A stretch of DNA of 64,000 nt from Cyanobium sp. PCC 7001 (GTDB lineage: Bacteria > Cyanobacteriota > Cyanobacteriia > PCC-6307 > Cyanobiaceae): the NCBI RefSeq assembly GCF_000155635.1, contig NZ_DS990556.1, forward strand, positions 796,416 to 860,415. Reading direction: 5' to 3'. The notes beneath the pieces were generated by a model that was not told where the DNA came from, ran no database searches, and saw nothing but the letters and a program-made list of their open reading frames with translations. A program made the translations under genes and the position numbers. Shown here in pieces: positions 18,045-27,067 of this stretch (its first letter is position 1; each line of letters opens with the position of its first letter).

Positions 18045-18966
18045 CGGGGAGATCCCGCAGCATCCAGAACCCCTCGAACCGCTGATCGCTCTCGCGGGCC
18101 TGCACGGCGATGAACTGCAGGCCGCCGGCCCGAAGCCGCGCCTCGGCAAAGGCCTGGCGGGCCGCGTCGGCTTCCGGCTCGGGCAGGGTGGCCAGCAACC
18201 AGCGATCCTCGAGGCCCGCCTCCAGCACCAGCTGGCGGTCCACCATCTCCAGGCGCACCGGCTCCAGGCCCGCCAACCAGCCGGCCAGAGCCAGGGCACG
18301 GCTGGCGCTGAACAGGCGCAGACCGGGCACGGCAGCCTCAGGATCAGCGTCCTCCGGCAGGGGAACGAGCCCGGCGAATCCGGTGTCCCACTCCTTCGCA
18401 CCGGCCAGAGCGGCCACGGGAAGGCTGGCCCAGGCCCAGCTGTCGCCGCGGGCGGCCTCGGGCAGCGGCACCGGCACCGGCCGGATCGCCTGGGGCGGCG
18501 GAGCCAGGGGGCCGGCCATGAAGCCATCCTCCTGGGGATACACCTCCCGTTCGCGCTGCTGCAGCCAGCTCACCAGGGCGTAGGTGCGGCGGCTGGGAAT
18601 GAGCTCCAGACCCAGACCCTCGGCGGCCCGCTGCACCATCGTGCGCATGGAGGCGCGCCAGCAGCGCAGCCGCCGAGGCGGTGCGAAGCCGGCTGCGGCC
18701 GCCTGCTCCTGAGCCAGCTGCAACGACTCCCGCAGCCAGATGGAATTCACACTCGAGGCGGGGCAGGCCCGCACCCAGCGAAAGCTCTCGGCGATGGGAC
18801 GGCCCTCCTCGCCCACCCCCGGGGTGGAGCAGATCAACAGCTCCCAGCGCTTCTTGCCGTCGGAATCAAGGATCGGCCTGGAGTAGAAATCGAGTTCCCA
18901 GTCGGGACCCACGCCCTGAATCGCGCCGGTCACCGCGGCGCGCCCCCCCTCACGCACATCCGTCAT
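18037..18966 (-). CDS. Tab2/Atab2-like RNA-binding protein (DUF1092)
   Basis: 309 aa with the family hallmark WELDFYSRPILDSDGKKRWE followed by LLICSTPG, the SFRWVRACPASSVNSIWLRE segment, and a Gln-rich RERxxYP region (LQQREREVYPQEDGFM). In Chlamydomonas and Arabidopsis the homologue is needed for translation of photosystem I reaction-centre mRNAs; cyanobacterial members are thought to act in photosystem expression. The start overlaps the upstream S1-protein gene as ATGA, a link between an S1 RNA-binding protein and this putative translation factor. Confidence 0.9.
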   Translation of the reverse strand: MTDVREGGRAAVTGAIQGVGPDWELDFYSRPILDSDGKKRWELLICSTPGVGEEGRPIAESFRWVRACPASSVNSIWLRESLQLAQEQAAAAGFAPPRRLRCWRASMRTMVQRAAEGLGLELIPSRRTYALVSWLQQREREVYPQEDGFMAGPLAPPPQAIRPVPVPLPEAARGDSWAWASLPVAALAGAKEWDTGFAGLVPLPEDADPEAAVPGLRLFSASRALALAGWLAGLEPVRLEMVDRQLVLEAGLEDRWLLATLPEPEADAARQAFAEARLRAGGLQFIAVQARESDQRFEGFWMLRDLPDG

Positions 18967-20207
18967 CCGGCGTTCTGCTCCTGCTGCCGCAGCACCGACC
19001 GGGCCCGGTTGGCCCGGTCGGCGGCCTCGGCCATCACCCGCTCCTTCTCCACCAGCAGTTCACCGGGCTGGCCTTCGAGCAGGGCCGTGTTGAGGGCGAT
19101 GCGGCCCCGGCCGGGGTCGAGATCGGTGATCAGGGCAGACAGGCGTTCCCCCTGGCTGAAGGCCTCCCGCAGATCCCGCAGCTCGGCGCCGGTGACGCAG
19201 CTGTGGTGGAGCAGGCCACTGATGCCGCCGAGATCCACGAAAAAGCCGTAGGGCTTGATCGAGGCCACCACGCCCTCCACCAGCTGCCCCACCTCCAGTT
19301 CCGCAAAACGGGCTGCCGTGGCGGCGCGTTTCTCGGAGAGCACGAGCTTGCGGGTCTCGGGGTTCACCTCCAGAAAGGTGACGCCGAGGGTCTTGCCCAC
19401 CAGGGCCTCATGGTTCTCACCCTCCTGCAGCTGGGAGCGGGGGATGAAGCCCCGCAGGCCCTCCAGGTCGCAGGTGACGCCGCCCCGGTTGAAGCCGTTC
19501 ACCTTCACCTGCACCACCTTCCCCTCCTTCTCGAGGACACGCACCTTCTCCCAGCTCTGGCGCAGGGCGAGGGCCCGGGCACTCACGGTCACCATGCCGT
19601 CGGCGTTCTGCTCCCGGGTGACCAGCACCTCCACCTGGGTGCCCTTGGGGAAGCGCTCCTTGAGGTTGGTGATCACGCCGAGGCCGGCTTCCTTCTTGGG
19701 CATGAAGCCCGGGGCCTTGCCGCCGATGTCCACGTACACCCCGTCGCTCTCCAGGCCGATCACCTCGCCGGTGACCACCCCCCCGGTGCTGCCCACAAAA
19801 TCCTGTTCATCGAGGGCGGCCAGGAAGGCCTGCTCATCGAAATCGAAATCGTCCACGCTGCGGCTCACCCCCTGGCTGGGGGGGGAAGCAGGACGCTTGC
19901 GAACCCCCTGGCCGCCATCGGGCCCGAGCAGATCAGCCATGGTGAGGCCCTCCATGGCCCCCATGTCGAAGAGCTCGGCGTCGCTGCGGGGCTGCTGGGA
20001 CCTGGGGGCGGCAGGAGGCCTGGGAGCGTCCGGTGCTGCGGCGGAGGTCTCGGACTCCGCCGCAGCAGGGGGGGCCTCCGGCTCGTCCTTCTTGATCATC
20101 AGCACCTGGGGTGGCTTGCGCTGGGGCGGGCCGGCCGGAGGACGCGGCGTTCCTGGCGGGTTGGGCCGGGTGGACGGGGCTGGCGGTTGATTGCCGGATC
20201 CGGCCAT
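18963..20207 (-). CDS. S1-domain RNA-binding protein (ribosomal protein S1 homologue)
   Basis: 414 aa from the ATG at 20207. The first 140 or so residues are Pro/Ala/Ser-rich and disordered; the rest has three S1 OB-fold domains: GGVVTGEVIGLESDGVYVDI, KVVQVKVNGFNRGGVTCDLE and VGQLVEGVVASIKPYGFFVD. Cyanobacteria carry more than one S1 homologue; this shorter three-domain form with a long N-terminal extension is one of them. It heads the chain with the Tab2-like and pgeF genes (4-base then 8-base overlaps), consistent with a role in mRNA translation. Confidence 0.9.
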   Translation of the reverse strand: MAGSGNQPPAPSTRPNPPGTPRPPAGPPQRKPPQVLMIKKDEPEAPPAAAESETSAAAPDAPRPPAAPRSQQPRSDAELFDMGAMEGLTMADLLGPDGGQGVRKRPASPPSQGVSRSVDDFDFDEQAFLAALDEQDFVGSTGGVVTGEVIGLESDGVYVDIGGKAPGFMPKKEAGLGVITNLKERFPKGTQVEVLVTREQNADGMVTVSARALALRQSWEKVRVLEKEGKVVQVKVNGFNRGGVTCDLEGLRGFIPRSQLQEGENHEALVGKTLGVTFLEVNPETRKLVLSEKRAATAARFAELEVGQLVEGVVASIKPYGFFVDLGGISGLLHHSCVTGAELRDLREAFSQGERLSALITDLDPGRGRIALNTALLEGQPGELLVEKERVMAEAADRANRARSVLRQQEQNAG

Positions 20208-20231
20208 CTGCAGTGCTGCTGACAGCACCAC

Positions 20232-20237
20232 ACTGTA
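20232..20237 (-). promoter_or_regulatory. Putative -10 element (TACAGT) of the S1-homologue gene
   Basis: On the minus strand TACAGT lies 24 bases upstream of the ATG at 20207 and fits the cyanobacterial TAnnnT -10 pattern. No convincing -35 is visible. The same hexamer occurs at a similar distance before ado. Confidence 0.3.
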
Positions 20238-20300
20238 GGGATCGGATTCTTCATTGACCGACCCACCCCAGCACCGCCCCGCGGCGGTGATCGCTCCGCC

Positions 20301-21188
20301 ATGCCGCCCCAGCCCTTGAGCCGGCCCTTTCCCGGGCCCCACCGGGACCTGATGGCCCTGCCCTGGCCCCAGGTGCAGGCCGCCGCCGAACAGCCCGGCA
20401 GCACCGTGATCTGGCCCTGGGGTGCCCTGGAGCAGCACGGCCCCCAGCTGCCGCTGGGCACCGATGCCCTCTTCGCCGACCGGGTCGTGAACGCGGTGCT
20501 GGAGCGCCTGCCGCAGGAGCGGCCCATCTGGCGGCTGCCGTTGCAGAGCCTCGGCTTCTCGCCGGAGCACCAGGGGTTCTGCGGCACCCTCAGCCTCAGC
20601 GCCGCTCAGGTGATCGACCTGGTGATGGCGGTGGGAAGCCAGCTGGCCGGGGCGGGCTTCAGCCGGCTGCTGCTGCTCAATGCCCACGGCGGGCAGATCG
20701 GCCTGCTCCAGGCCGCCGCCCGCCAGCTGCGGGCCTCGGCTCCCCAGATGGCGGTGCTGCCCTGCTTTCTGTGGAGCGGGCCCGAAGGCGTAGCGGACCT
20801 GCTGCCGGCATCCGAACGGGCGCACGGTCTTCATGCCGCCCTGGCGGAGACGAGCCTGATGCTGCACCTGGCTGCGGAGATGGTGCTGCCGGAGCGGCCA
20901 TGCGACGGACTGGCCGGGCCAGCCCCACCTGAGGGCTGGAGCCTGGAGGGCGCCGCCCCCTGTGCCTGGCTCAGCTCCGACCTCAGCCGCAGCGGCGTGA
21001 TCGGCGACAGCACGGCGGCGAGCGCCGAGCTGGGGGCCAGGTTGTTCGAGCGGCTGGTGGACGGCTGGGTGCGGCGCTGCGACAGCCTGCTGACCAGCAC
21101 CTGGCCGCCCACCGGCCTCTCCACGCAGCAGCGCTTGAGGCAGCACCGGTTCACGCAGCACCGTTCTGACACCGCATCCGAGGCCTGA
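20301..21188 (+). CDS. Creatininase-family protein
   Basis: 295 aa with the creatinine amidohydrolase-type metal motifs: [20 protein letters not shown] followed by TD (Glu, His, Asp ligands), [14 protein letters not shown], and [12 protein letters not shown]. The final Glu region ([15 protein letters not shown]) is also present, so the metal site is complete. Creatinine itself is an unlikely substrate in cyanobacteria; related enzymes act on cyclic amides in cofactor pathways. It is immediately upstream of ado, a neighbourhood I recall as conserved in picocyanobacteria. Confidence 0.9.
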   Translation: MPPQPLSRPFPGPHRDLMALPWPQVQAAAEQPGSTVIWPWGALEQHGPQLPLGTDALFADRVVNAVLERLPQERPIWRLPLQSLGFSPEHQGFCGTLSLSAAQVIDLVMAVGSQLAGAGFSRLLLLNAHGGQIGLLQAAARQLRASAPQMAVLPCFLWSGPEGVADLLPASERAHGLHAALAETSLMLHLAAEMVLPERPCDGLAGPAPPEGWSLEGAAPCAWLSSDLSRSGVIGDSTAASAELGARLFERLVDGWVRRCDSLLTSTWPPTGLSTQQRLRQHRFTQHRSDTASEA

Positions 21189-21215
21189 GCCGGGCCCGCC
21201 TCGGTCAGAGGTGGT

Positions 21216-21221
21216 TACAGT
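21216..21221 (+). promoter_or_regulatory. Putative -10 element (TACAGT) of ado
   Basis: TACAGT lies 29 bases before the ado ATG, matching the TAnnnT -10 pattern; no clear -35 is seen. Confidence 0.3.
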
Positions 21222-21250
21222 CTGCCCACTGGTTCACGTTCCGAAGTCCT

Positions 21251-22000
21251 ATGGCGTCTGTTGCTCACCCTGCTGTCGCCGTACAGCCCGCCACCAAGCC
21301 CGCCGACACCGCAGCAGAGCGGGGCGATGGACTGCCCGACTTCTCCAGCGACACCTACAAGGACGCCTACAGCCGCATCAACGCGATCGTGATCGAGGGC
21401 GAGCAGGAAGCCCACGACAACTACATCGCCCTCGGCACCCTGATTCCCGACCAGGCCGACGAGCTGGCGAAGCTGGCCCGCATGGAGCTGAAGCACATGA
21501 AGGGGTTCACGGCCTGCGCCAACAATCTCGGGGTGACGGCGGACATGCCGTTCGCCAAGGAGTTCTTCGCCCCGCTGCACGGCAACTTCCAGAGGGCCCT
21601 GGCCGAAGGCAAGGTGACCACCTGCCTGCTGATCCAGGCCATCCTGATCGAGGCCTTCGCCATCTCGGCGTACCACATCTATATCCCCGTGGCCGACCCC
21701 TTCGCCCGGCGGATCACCGAGGGCGTGGTGAAGGACGAATACACCCACCTCAACTACGGCCAGGAGTGGCTGAAGGCCAATCTGGCCGACGTGCGCGAGG
21801 AGCTCGAGCAGGCCAACCGGGAGAACCTGCCGCTGGTGCGCAAGATGCTCGAGCAGGTGGCCGGCGACGCCGCCGTTCTGCAGATGGACAAGGAGGATCT
21901 GATGGCCGATTTCCTCAGCTCCTACCAGGAGGCCCTGATGGACATCGGCTTCACGGGCCGTGAAATCGCCAAGCTGGCGGCGGCGGCTCTGGTGGGCTGA
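21251..22000 (+). CDS. ado: Aldehyde-deformylating oxygenase
   Basis: Converts fatty aldehydes to alkanes plus formate using O2 and reductant; a ferritin-like di-iron enzyme. The 249-aa product has an Ala/Thr-rich N-terminal leader, then iron-ligand helices with [59 protein letters not shown] and [16 protein letters not shown], giving the expected ExxH and carboxylate set. aar follows at 22061, the standard cyanobacterial hydrocarbon pair. Confidence 0.97.
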   Translation: MASVAHPAVAVQPATKPADTAAERGDGLPDFSSDTYKDAYSRINAIVIEGEQEAHDNYIALGTLIPDQADELAKLARMELKHMKGFTACANNLGVTADMPFAKEFFAPLHGNFQRALAEGKVTTCLLIQAILIEAFAISAYHIYIPVADPFARRITEGVVKDEYTHLNYGQEWLKANLADVREELEQANRENLPLVRKMLEQVAGDAAVLQMDKEDLMADFLSSYQEALMDIGFTGREIAKLAAAALVG

Positions 22001-22023
22001 CGGGCCGCCCCAGGCGAGCGTGG

Positions 22024-22049
22024 GAGGATGTAGCGTCCGCGACATCCTC
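22024..22049. other. Hairpin in the ado-aar spacer
   Basis: An 8-bp perfect inverted repeat (GAGGATGT ... ACATCCTC) with a 10-base loop lies 11 bases before the aar start. It could attenuate read-through from ado, protect an mRNA end or be an operator; no T-run follows. Confidence 0.45.
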
Positions 22050-22060
22050 TTGCATCCCGC

Positions 22061-23110
22061 ATGTTCGGCCTGATCGGTCACTCGACCAGTTTTGAGGAGG
22101 CCCGGGCCAAGGCCCGGTCCCTCGGCTTCGACGAGTACGCCGACGGTGACCTCGACATGTGGTGCGCTGCCCCTCCCCAGTTGGTGGAGAAGGTGACGGT
22201 CACCAGCCGCACCGGCAAGACCATAGAGGGGGCCTACATCGATTCGGTGTTCGTGCCGGAGATGTTGCGCCGTTTCAAGACGGCCAAGCGCAAGGTGCTC
22301 AAGGCCATGGAGCTGGCCCAGCGCTCGGGCATCGACATCACCGCCCTGGGCGGTTTCACCTCGATCATCTTCGAGGACATGAACCTGCTGCGGGAGGAGC
22401 GGGTGAGCGCCGTGCAGCTGAACTGGGAGCGGTTCACCACCGGCAACACCCACACCGCCTGGGTGATCTGCCAGCAGGTCGAGCGCAACGCCTCTTCGCT
22501 GGGCATCGACCTGGCCAGCGCCAAGGTGGCTGTGGTGGGTGCCTCCGGCGACATCGGCAGCGCGGTCTGCCGCTGGCTGCAGCGCCGCGGGGTCGGTGAG
22601 CTGCTGCTCGTGGCGCGGCGGCCTCAACCCCTGGTGGACCTGCAGGAGAGCCTGGGGGAGGGCAGGATCCTGGACCTGGAGGCGGCTCTCCCCGAAGCCG
22701 ATGTGGTGGTGTGGGTGGCCAGCCTGCCCCAGAGCCTTCAGATCGACACGGCCAGCCTCAAAAGGCCCTGCCTGATGATTGATGGCGGCTATCCGAAGAA
22801 CCTGGACGCCAAGGCAGCCGCCGAGGGGGTCCACGTGCTCAAGGGCGGCATCGTGGAGTTCTGGCAGGACATCGGCTGGCAGATGATGGAAGTGGCCGAG
22901 ATGGCCGTGCCCCAGCGTCAGATGTTCGCCTGCTTCGCCGAGGCCATGCTGCTGGATTTCGAAGACCTGCACACCAACTTCAGCTGGGGCCGCAACAACA
23001 TCACCCTCGCGGCGATGGACCGGATCGGCGAGGCTTCCCTGCGCCATGGCTTTGAGGCCCTGGGTCTGCAGCATGCCGGCGCCGTCTCCCCAGCCCTTGC
23101 CGCTGCCTGA
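22061..23110 (+). CDS. aar: Long-chain acyl-[acyl-carrier-protein] reductase
   Basis: Reduces acyl-ACP to fatty aldehyde with NADPH, supplying ADO. 349 aa starting [20 protein letters not shown]. The catalytic Cys region is formed by [18 protein letters not shown], and the NADPH Rossmann motif is [19 protein letters not shown]. The C-terminus includes [20 protein letters not shown]. Length is normal. It sits between ado and accA, so precursor supply (malonyl-CoA) and alkane output are adjacent. Confidence 0.96.
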   Translation: MFGLIGHSTSFEEARAKARSLGFDEYADGDLDMWCAAPPQLVEKVTVTSRTGKTIEGAYIDSVFVPEMLRRFKTAKRKVLKAMELAQRSGIDITALGGFTSIIFEDMNLLREERVSAVQLNWERFTTGNTHTAWVICQQVERNASSLGIDLASAKVAVVGASGDIGSAVCRWLQRRGVGELLLVARRPQPLVDLQESLGEGRILDLEAALPEADVVVWVASLPQSLQIDTASLKRPCLMIDGGYPKNLDAKAAAEGVHVLKGGIVEFWQDIGWQMMEVAEMAVPQRQMFACFAEAMLLDFEDLHTNFSWGRNNITLAAMDRIGEASLRHGFEALGLQHAGAVSPALAAA

Positions 23111-23162
23111 GCCTCACGCCTGAGCCCCTCAGGTTTCCCTGTCCCCGACGCATCGCCACCCC

Positions 23163-24152
23163 ATGGCCCGCCGCGCTCTCCTGGAGTTCGAGAAACCTCT
23201 GGTCGAGCTGGAGGACCAGATCGAACAGATCCGCCAGCTGGCCCGCGATTCCGAGGTGGACGTGAGCCAGCAGCTGCTGCAGCTGGAAACCCTGGCCACC
23301 CGCCGCCGCAAGGAGATCTTCGACAACCTCAGCGCCGCCCAGAAGATCCAGGTGGCCCGCCACCCCCAGAGGCCCAGCACGCTGGATTACATCCAGCTGA
23401 TCACCGACAGCTTCATCGAACTGCACGGCGACCGCCGCGGCTCCGACGACCAGGCCCTGGTGGGTGGCGTGGGCCGGCTGAACGGCATCAGCATGATGCT
23501 GTTGGGTCACCAGAAGGGGCGTGACACCAAGGAGAACGTGGCCCGGAACTTCGGGATGGCCTCGCCCGGGGGCTACCGCAAGGCGATGCGGCTGATGGAC
23601 CACGCCGATCGCTTCCGGCTGCCGATTCTCTCCTTCATCGACACGCCCGGGGCCTATGCCGGTGTTCTGGCCGAGGAGCAGGGCCAGGGCGAGGCCATCG
23701 CGGTCAATCTGCGGGAGATGTTCCGGCTGCGGGTGCCGATCATCGCCACGGTGATCGGGGAAGGGGGGTCCGGCGGCGCCCTCGGGATCGGCGTGGCCGA
23801 CAGGCTGCTGATGTTCGAGCACAGCGTGTACACCGTGGCCTCCCCCGAGGCCTGCGCCTCCATCCTGTGGCGGGATGCCACCAAGGCGCCGGTGGCGGCC
23901 GAGGCGCTCAAGATCACCGGCCCGGATCTGCTGCAGCTGGGCATCGTGGACCAGGTGCTGCCGGAGCCCTCGGGTGGCAACCACTGGGCGCCGCTCCAGG
24001 CCGCCGAAACCCTCAAAGGTGCCTTGCACCACCATTTGACCACCCTGGGGGCGCTGAACGAATCGGAGCTCCAGGCGCAGCGCTATGCGAAATTCCGGCA
24101 GCTCGGCAAGGTGCTGGAGCCCGGCACCCCAGAACCTTCGTTGAGCTCTTAA
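23163..24152 (+). CDS. accA: Acetyl-CoA carboxylase carboxyltransferase subunit alpha
   Basis: Carboxyltransferase half-subunit forming malonyl-CoA with AccD. 329 aa: [119 protein letters not shown] (oxyanion region) and [12 protein letters not shown]. All are standard. accB/C/D are not in the window. Confidence 0.97.
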   Translation: MARRALLEFEKPLVELEDQIEQIRQLARDSEVDVSQQLLQLETLATRRRKEIFDNLSAAQKIQVARHPQRPSTLDYIQLITDSFIELHGDRRGSDDQALVGGVGRLNGISMMLLGHQKGRDTKENVARNFGMASPGGYRKAMRLMDHADRFRLPILSFIDTPGAYAGVLAEEQGQGEAIAVNLREMFRLRVPIIATVIGEGGSGGALGIGVADRLLMFEHSVYTVASPEACASILWRDATKAPVAAEALKITGPDLLQLGIVDQVLPEPSGGNHWAPLQAAETLKGALHHHLTTLGALNESELQAQRYAKFRQLGKVLEPGTPEPSLSS

Positions 24153-24236
24153 GGTTCGTGACGGGATCAAGGCCTGCCTTCCGGCCGGCCCTTCGGTTTT
24201 GCATCCCGCCCTTGCCGTTCCCGTTCCAGGCTCCGT

Positions 24237-24947
24237 TTGGCCACCGCTCTGATCACCGGCGCCTCCCGAGGAATCGGGGCGGCAGCGGCCCACCGCCTCG
24301 CCGCGGCGGGTTTCGATCTGCTCCTCGTCGCCCGGTCCGCCGATGCCCTCACCAGCCTGGCCCATGGGCTGAACGCCCATGGCGGTCGCGTGGAGTGCAC
24401 GGCCCTCGACCTGGCCCAGGCCCATGGCCTGGAGGAGGGGATCACCGAACTCTGCTCGCGCGGCCTCGAGCCCGATGTGGTGATCAACAACGCGGGGATG
24501 GCCTACACCGGTGAACTGAAGACAATGCCGCTCGAGCAGTGGCAACGACTGATCCAGCTCAACCTCACCGCGGTGTTCCAGGTGTGCCGCTGCCTCATTC
24601 CGGGGCTTCGGGCCCGGGGCGGCGGCCACATCATCAACGTGAGCAGCCATGCGGCCCACCAGGCCTTTCCGGACTGGGGGGCCTACTGCGTGAGCAAAGC
24701 GGGGCTGGTCTCGCTCAGCCGTTGTCTGGCCGCTGAAGAGCGGAGCCATGGCATTCGCGTCAGCACACTCACCCTGGGTGCGGTGAATACACCACTCTGG
24801 GACAGCGAAACCGTCCACAGTTCCTTTGATCGGCATGCCATGCTTGACCCTGAGCGGGCCGCCGACGCCCTGCTGTACCTGGCCCAACAGCCCGCCACCC
24901 AGGTGGTGGAAGATCTGACCCTCATGCCGGCCGCCGGCGCGCTCTGA
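24237..24947 (+). CDS. Short-chain dehydrogenase/reductase
   Basis: 236 aa beginning at a TTG (no ATG/GTG is near the conserved start ATALITGASRGIGAAAAHRL). The SDR set is complete: TGxxxGIG cofactor motif, NNAGMAYTGELKTM, NVSSHAAHQ (catalytic Ser) and YCVSKAG (YxxxK). It lies between accA and folE, 8 bases before folE. A 3-oxoacyl-type or pteridine-type reduction is possible from context, but the substrate cannot be assigned. Confidence 0.88.
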   Translation: MATALITGASRGIGAAAAHRLAAAGFDLLLVARSADALTSLAHGLNAHGGRVECTALDLAQAHGLEEGITELCSRGLEPDVVINNAGMAYTGELKTMPLEQWQRLIQLNLTAVFQVCRCLIPGLRARGGGHIINVSSHAAHQAFPDWGAYCVSKAGLVSLSRCLAAEERSHGIRVSTLTLGAVNTPLWDSETVHSSFDRHAMLDPERAADALLYLAQQPATQVVEDLTLMPAAGAL

Positions 24948-24955
24948 CCATCCCT

Positions 24956-25699
24956 ATGACTTCAACCCTGCCCTCCAGTTTCAGTGCCAAGGGTTCGGCA
25001 CCTGCCGCCACGCCACTGCCCGTATCCCTGAGGATTCGTGATCGCCTGGAGAAGGCGGGTGTGTCCTTTTTCGCCAACGACAACATCGCCGATCACCTCC
25101 TCGATGGAGAGCTCGACCAGCTCGAGATCGAGGTGGCCGGCAAGGTGCGCGAGCTGCTGCGCAGCCTGGTGATCGACATCGACAACGATCACAACACCGA
25201 AGAGACCGCCGAACGGGTGGCTCGGATGTACCTCCACGAGGTGTTCAAGGGTCGCTATCACGAGCAGCCGAAGATCGCCAGCTTCCCCAACGTGAAGAAG
25301 CTCGACGAGATCTATACCGTGGGTCCCATCTCGGTGCGCTCCGCCTGCTCCCACCACCTGGTACCCATCCTCGGCAATTGCTGGATCGGCATCAAGCCCG
25401 GCGACCAGGTGATCGGCCTTTCCAAGTTCTCCCGCGTTGCCGACTGGGTGTTCTCAAGGCCCCACATCCAGGAGGAGGCCGTAATGATCCTCGCCGATGA
25501 AATCGAGCGTCTCTGCAAGCCTCAGGGACTGGCTATTCTTGTCAAAGCGCAGCACTACTGCATGAAGTGGCGGGGCGTGAAAGAACCCCAGACCAGCATG
25601 GTGAACTCCATCGTGCGGGGTGATTTCCGCCATGACCCCAGCCTCAAGGCCGAGTTCTTCGAGCTGGTGAAGCAGCAGGAAGCCCTGCTCTCCACCTGA
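24956..25699 (+). CDS. folE: GTP cyclohydrolase I
   Basis: Makes 7,8-dihydroneopterin triphosphate from GTP for folate and pteridines. 247 aa with a Ser/Ala-rich N-terminal extension, then ETAERVARMYLHEVFKG, VRSACSHHLVPILGNCWIG (zinc Cys/His), GLSKFSRVADWVFSRPHIQE and KAQHYCMKWRGVKE (second Cys). All catalytic and zinc residues are present. It is the last gene of the ado-aar-accA-SDR-folE run and converges on the next gene. Confidence 0.96.
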   Translation: MTSTLPSSFSAKGSAPAATPLPVSLRIRDRLEKAGVSFFANDNIADHLLDGELDQLEIEVAGKVRELLRSLVIDIDNDHNTEETAERVARMYLHEVFKGRYHEQPKIASFPNVKKLDEIYTVGPISVRSACSHHLVPILGNCWIGIKPGDQVIGLSKFSRVADWVFSRPHIQEEAVMILADEIERLCKPQGLAILVKAQHYCMKWRGVKEPQTSMVNSIVRGDFRHDPSLKAEFFELVKQQEALLST

Positions 25700-25708
25700 C
25701 CTCCCCCC

Positions 25709-26266
25709 TCAGGGCTTCACCGGCCCCACCATGGGGCTGGCCTGGCGCCGGCTGCCCGTGACCGTTCCAACGGTTCCCTCGCCCGGCAGGCTCACCATCA
25801 CCATCACCAGGGCTCCCACATCGGAGGCCTGCAGCTGGTAGCGGGGTCCGGAGGCATCCGGAATCAGCAGCCACTGGCTGCTGCCGGGCGAGAGCCGGTA
25901 CCAGTGAAAGGCCTGATCGGGCACGCCAGCCAGTCCATCGGCGGCCGCTTCGGAAGACACTGCCGCCATGAGCAGTTGCCCCTCGGCGGCTTCGCCCCTG
26001 AGGACGAGGGACTCAAGGCCCTCGATGCCCTGCTCCACGGCCCCTTCCAGCGCTTCCGTGCCGGCGATCTGCTGCCGCAGCGCCTTGATCTGGCTCTGGG
26101 GATCGGCGGAAACCCCGGGCACGCAGGAGAGCTGACCCTCGATCAGCTGGCAGCCCACCAGGTCCTGAGCCCTGCTCGGCGCAGCAGCAGCCAGCGCAGC
26201 GGCCAGCAGGGCCGTGGCCAGCGCATGGCGGCCCGGAGCGCTGAAGCGGAGATGGCGGCGGGCCAT
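25709..26266 (-). CDS. Secreted hypothetical protein
   Basis: 185 aa with an N-terminal signal peptide (ALATALLAAALAAAAPSRAQ) and a mature part with a Cys pair near its start (VGCQLIEGQLSCVPG), a helical segment (IKALRQQIAGTEALEGAVEQ), then a strand-rich C-terminus (FHWYRLSPGSSQWLLI). I do not recognise a family. It lies downstream of trpF on the same strand (48-base gap). Confidence 0.6.
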   Translation of the reverse strand: MARRHLRFSAPGRHALATALLAAALAAAAPSRAQDLVGCQLIEGQLSCVPGVSADPQSQIKALRQQIAGTEALEGAVEQGIEGLESLVLRGEAAEGQLLMAAVSSEAAADGLAGVPDQAFHWYRLSPGSSQWLLIPDASGPRYQLQASDVGALVMVMVSLPGEGTVGTVTGSRRQASPMVGPVKP

Positions 26267-26314
26267 GGAGGGAAGCCTGAGGTGATGGGATCCTCGCGCG
26301 GGATCGGGATGGGC

Positions 26315-26989
26315 TCAAACGCTGGTTCGCACAGCGGCCACCAGGGCGGCCACCCGCGTGAGGTCCTTGTCGGCCGGCCCGCGCTCCACGCCGCTGGAGG
26401 CATCCACTCCCGTGGGAGCGAGCTGCTCGAGAACGCCCCTGACCCGCTCGGGGTTGATGCCGCCGGCCAGCCACCAGGGCAGGGGCGATCGCCAGCCCAC
26501 AAGCCAGTCCAGGGGAATCCGATGGCCCGTGCCCCCCAGCTGGTCCGCCACGAAGGCATCCAGCAGCAGGGCATCCACGTGGCTGCGGTAGGCCTCGGCC
26601 TGCTCCAGATCCGCCCTGGAGCGGATGCGCAGGGCCTTCCAGATGCGGCAGCCGAGGGCCCGGCGCAGGGTGCTGCACCGCGCGGGTGATTCCTGGCCGT
26701 GCAGCTGCAGGATGCGGTGGCCGCGCTGCGGATGGAGCTCCTCGAGCTGGGCGTCGCTGGGATCGGCCACCACCAGCACGCCGTCGCAGGCGGGTGCGGC
26801 CGCCTCCACCGCGGCGAAGATGGCGGCACGCTGGGCGGGCGACACAAACCGCGGCGAACCCTGCACCCCGATCACCCCGATCGCGTCCACCCCCAGCCGC
26901 GCCACGGCGGCCGCCTGGGCCGGATCCCGCAGCCCGCAGATCTTGATCCGGGGGCAGAAGGGGCCGGGCACGGAGGAGGGCGACCCCAT
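26315..26989 (-). CDS. trpF: Phosphoribosylanthranilate isomerase
   Basis: Tryptophan biosynthesis step 3. 224 aa from the ATG at 26989: IKICGLRDPAQAAAVARLGV (general-base Cys in KICG), GVIGVQGSPRFVSPAQRAAI, LQLHGQESP, LLLDAFVADQLGGTGHRIPL (catalytic Asp), WWLAGGINPERVRGVL and GVDASSGVERGPADKDLTRV. The enzyme is complete. The reading frame is accidentally open for another 2 kb upstream; that part runs antisense to the M50 gene and through the lipoate-ligase region, with no family features. Confidence 0.95.
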   Translation of the reverse strand: MGSPSSVPGPFCPRIKICGLRDPAQAAAVARLGVDAIGVIGVQGSPRFVSPAQRAAIFAAVEAAAPACDGVLVVADPSDAQLEELHPQRGHRILQLHGQESPARCSTLRRALGCRIWKALRIRSRADLEQAEAYRSHVDALLLDAFVADQLGGTGHRIPLDWLVGWRSPLPWWLAGGINPERVRGVLEQLAPTGVDASSGVERGPADKDLTRVAALVAAVRTSV

Positions 26990-27067
26990 CGGGAGCGGAC
27001 AAACCTGGCCCTTTCTAGGATTGGCCCATGAACGGCCGGGCCCGCACCGGCACCGGGATGTTTCGCC

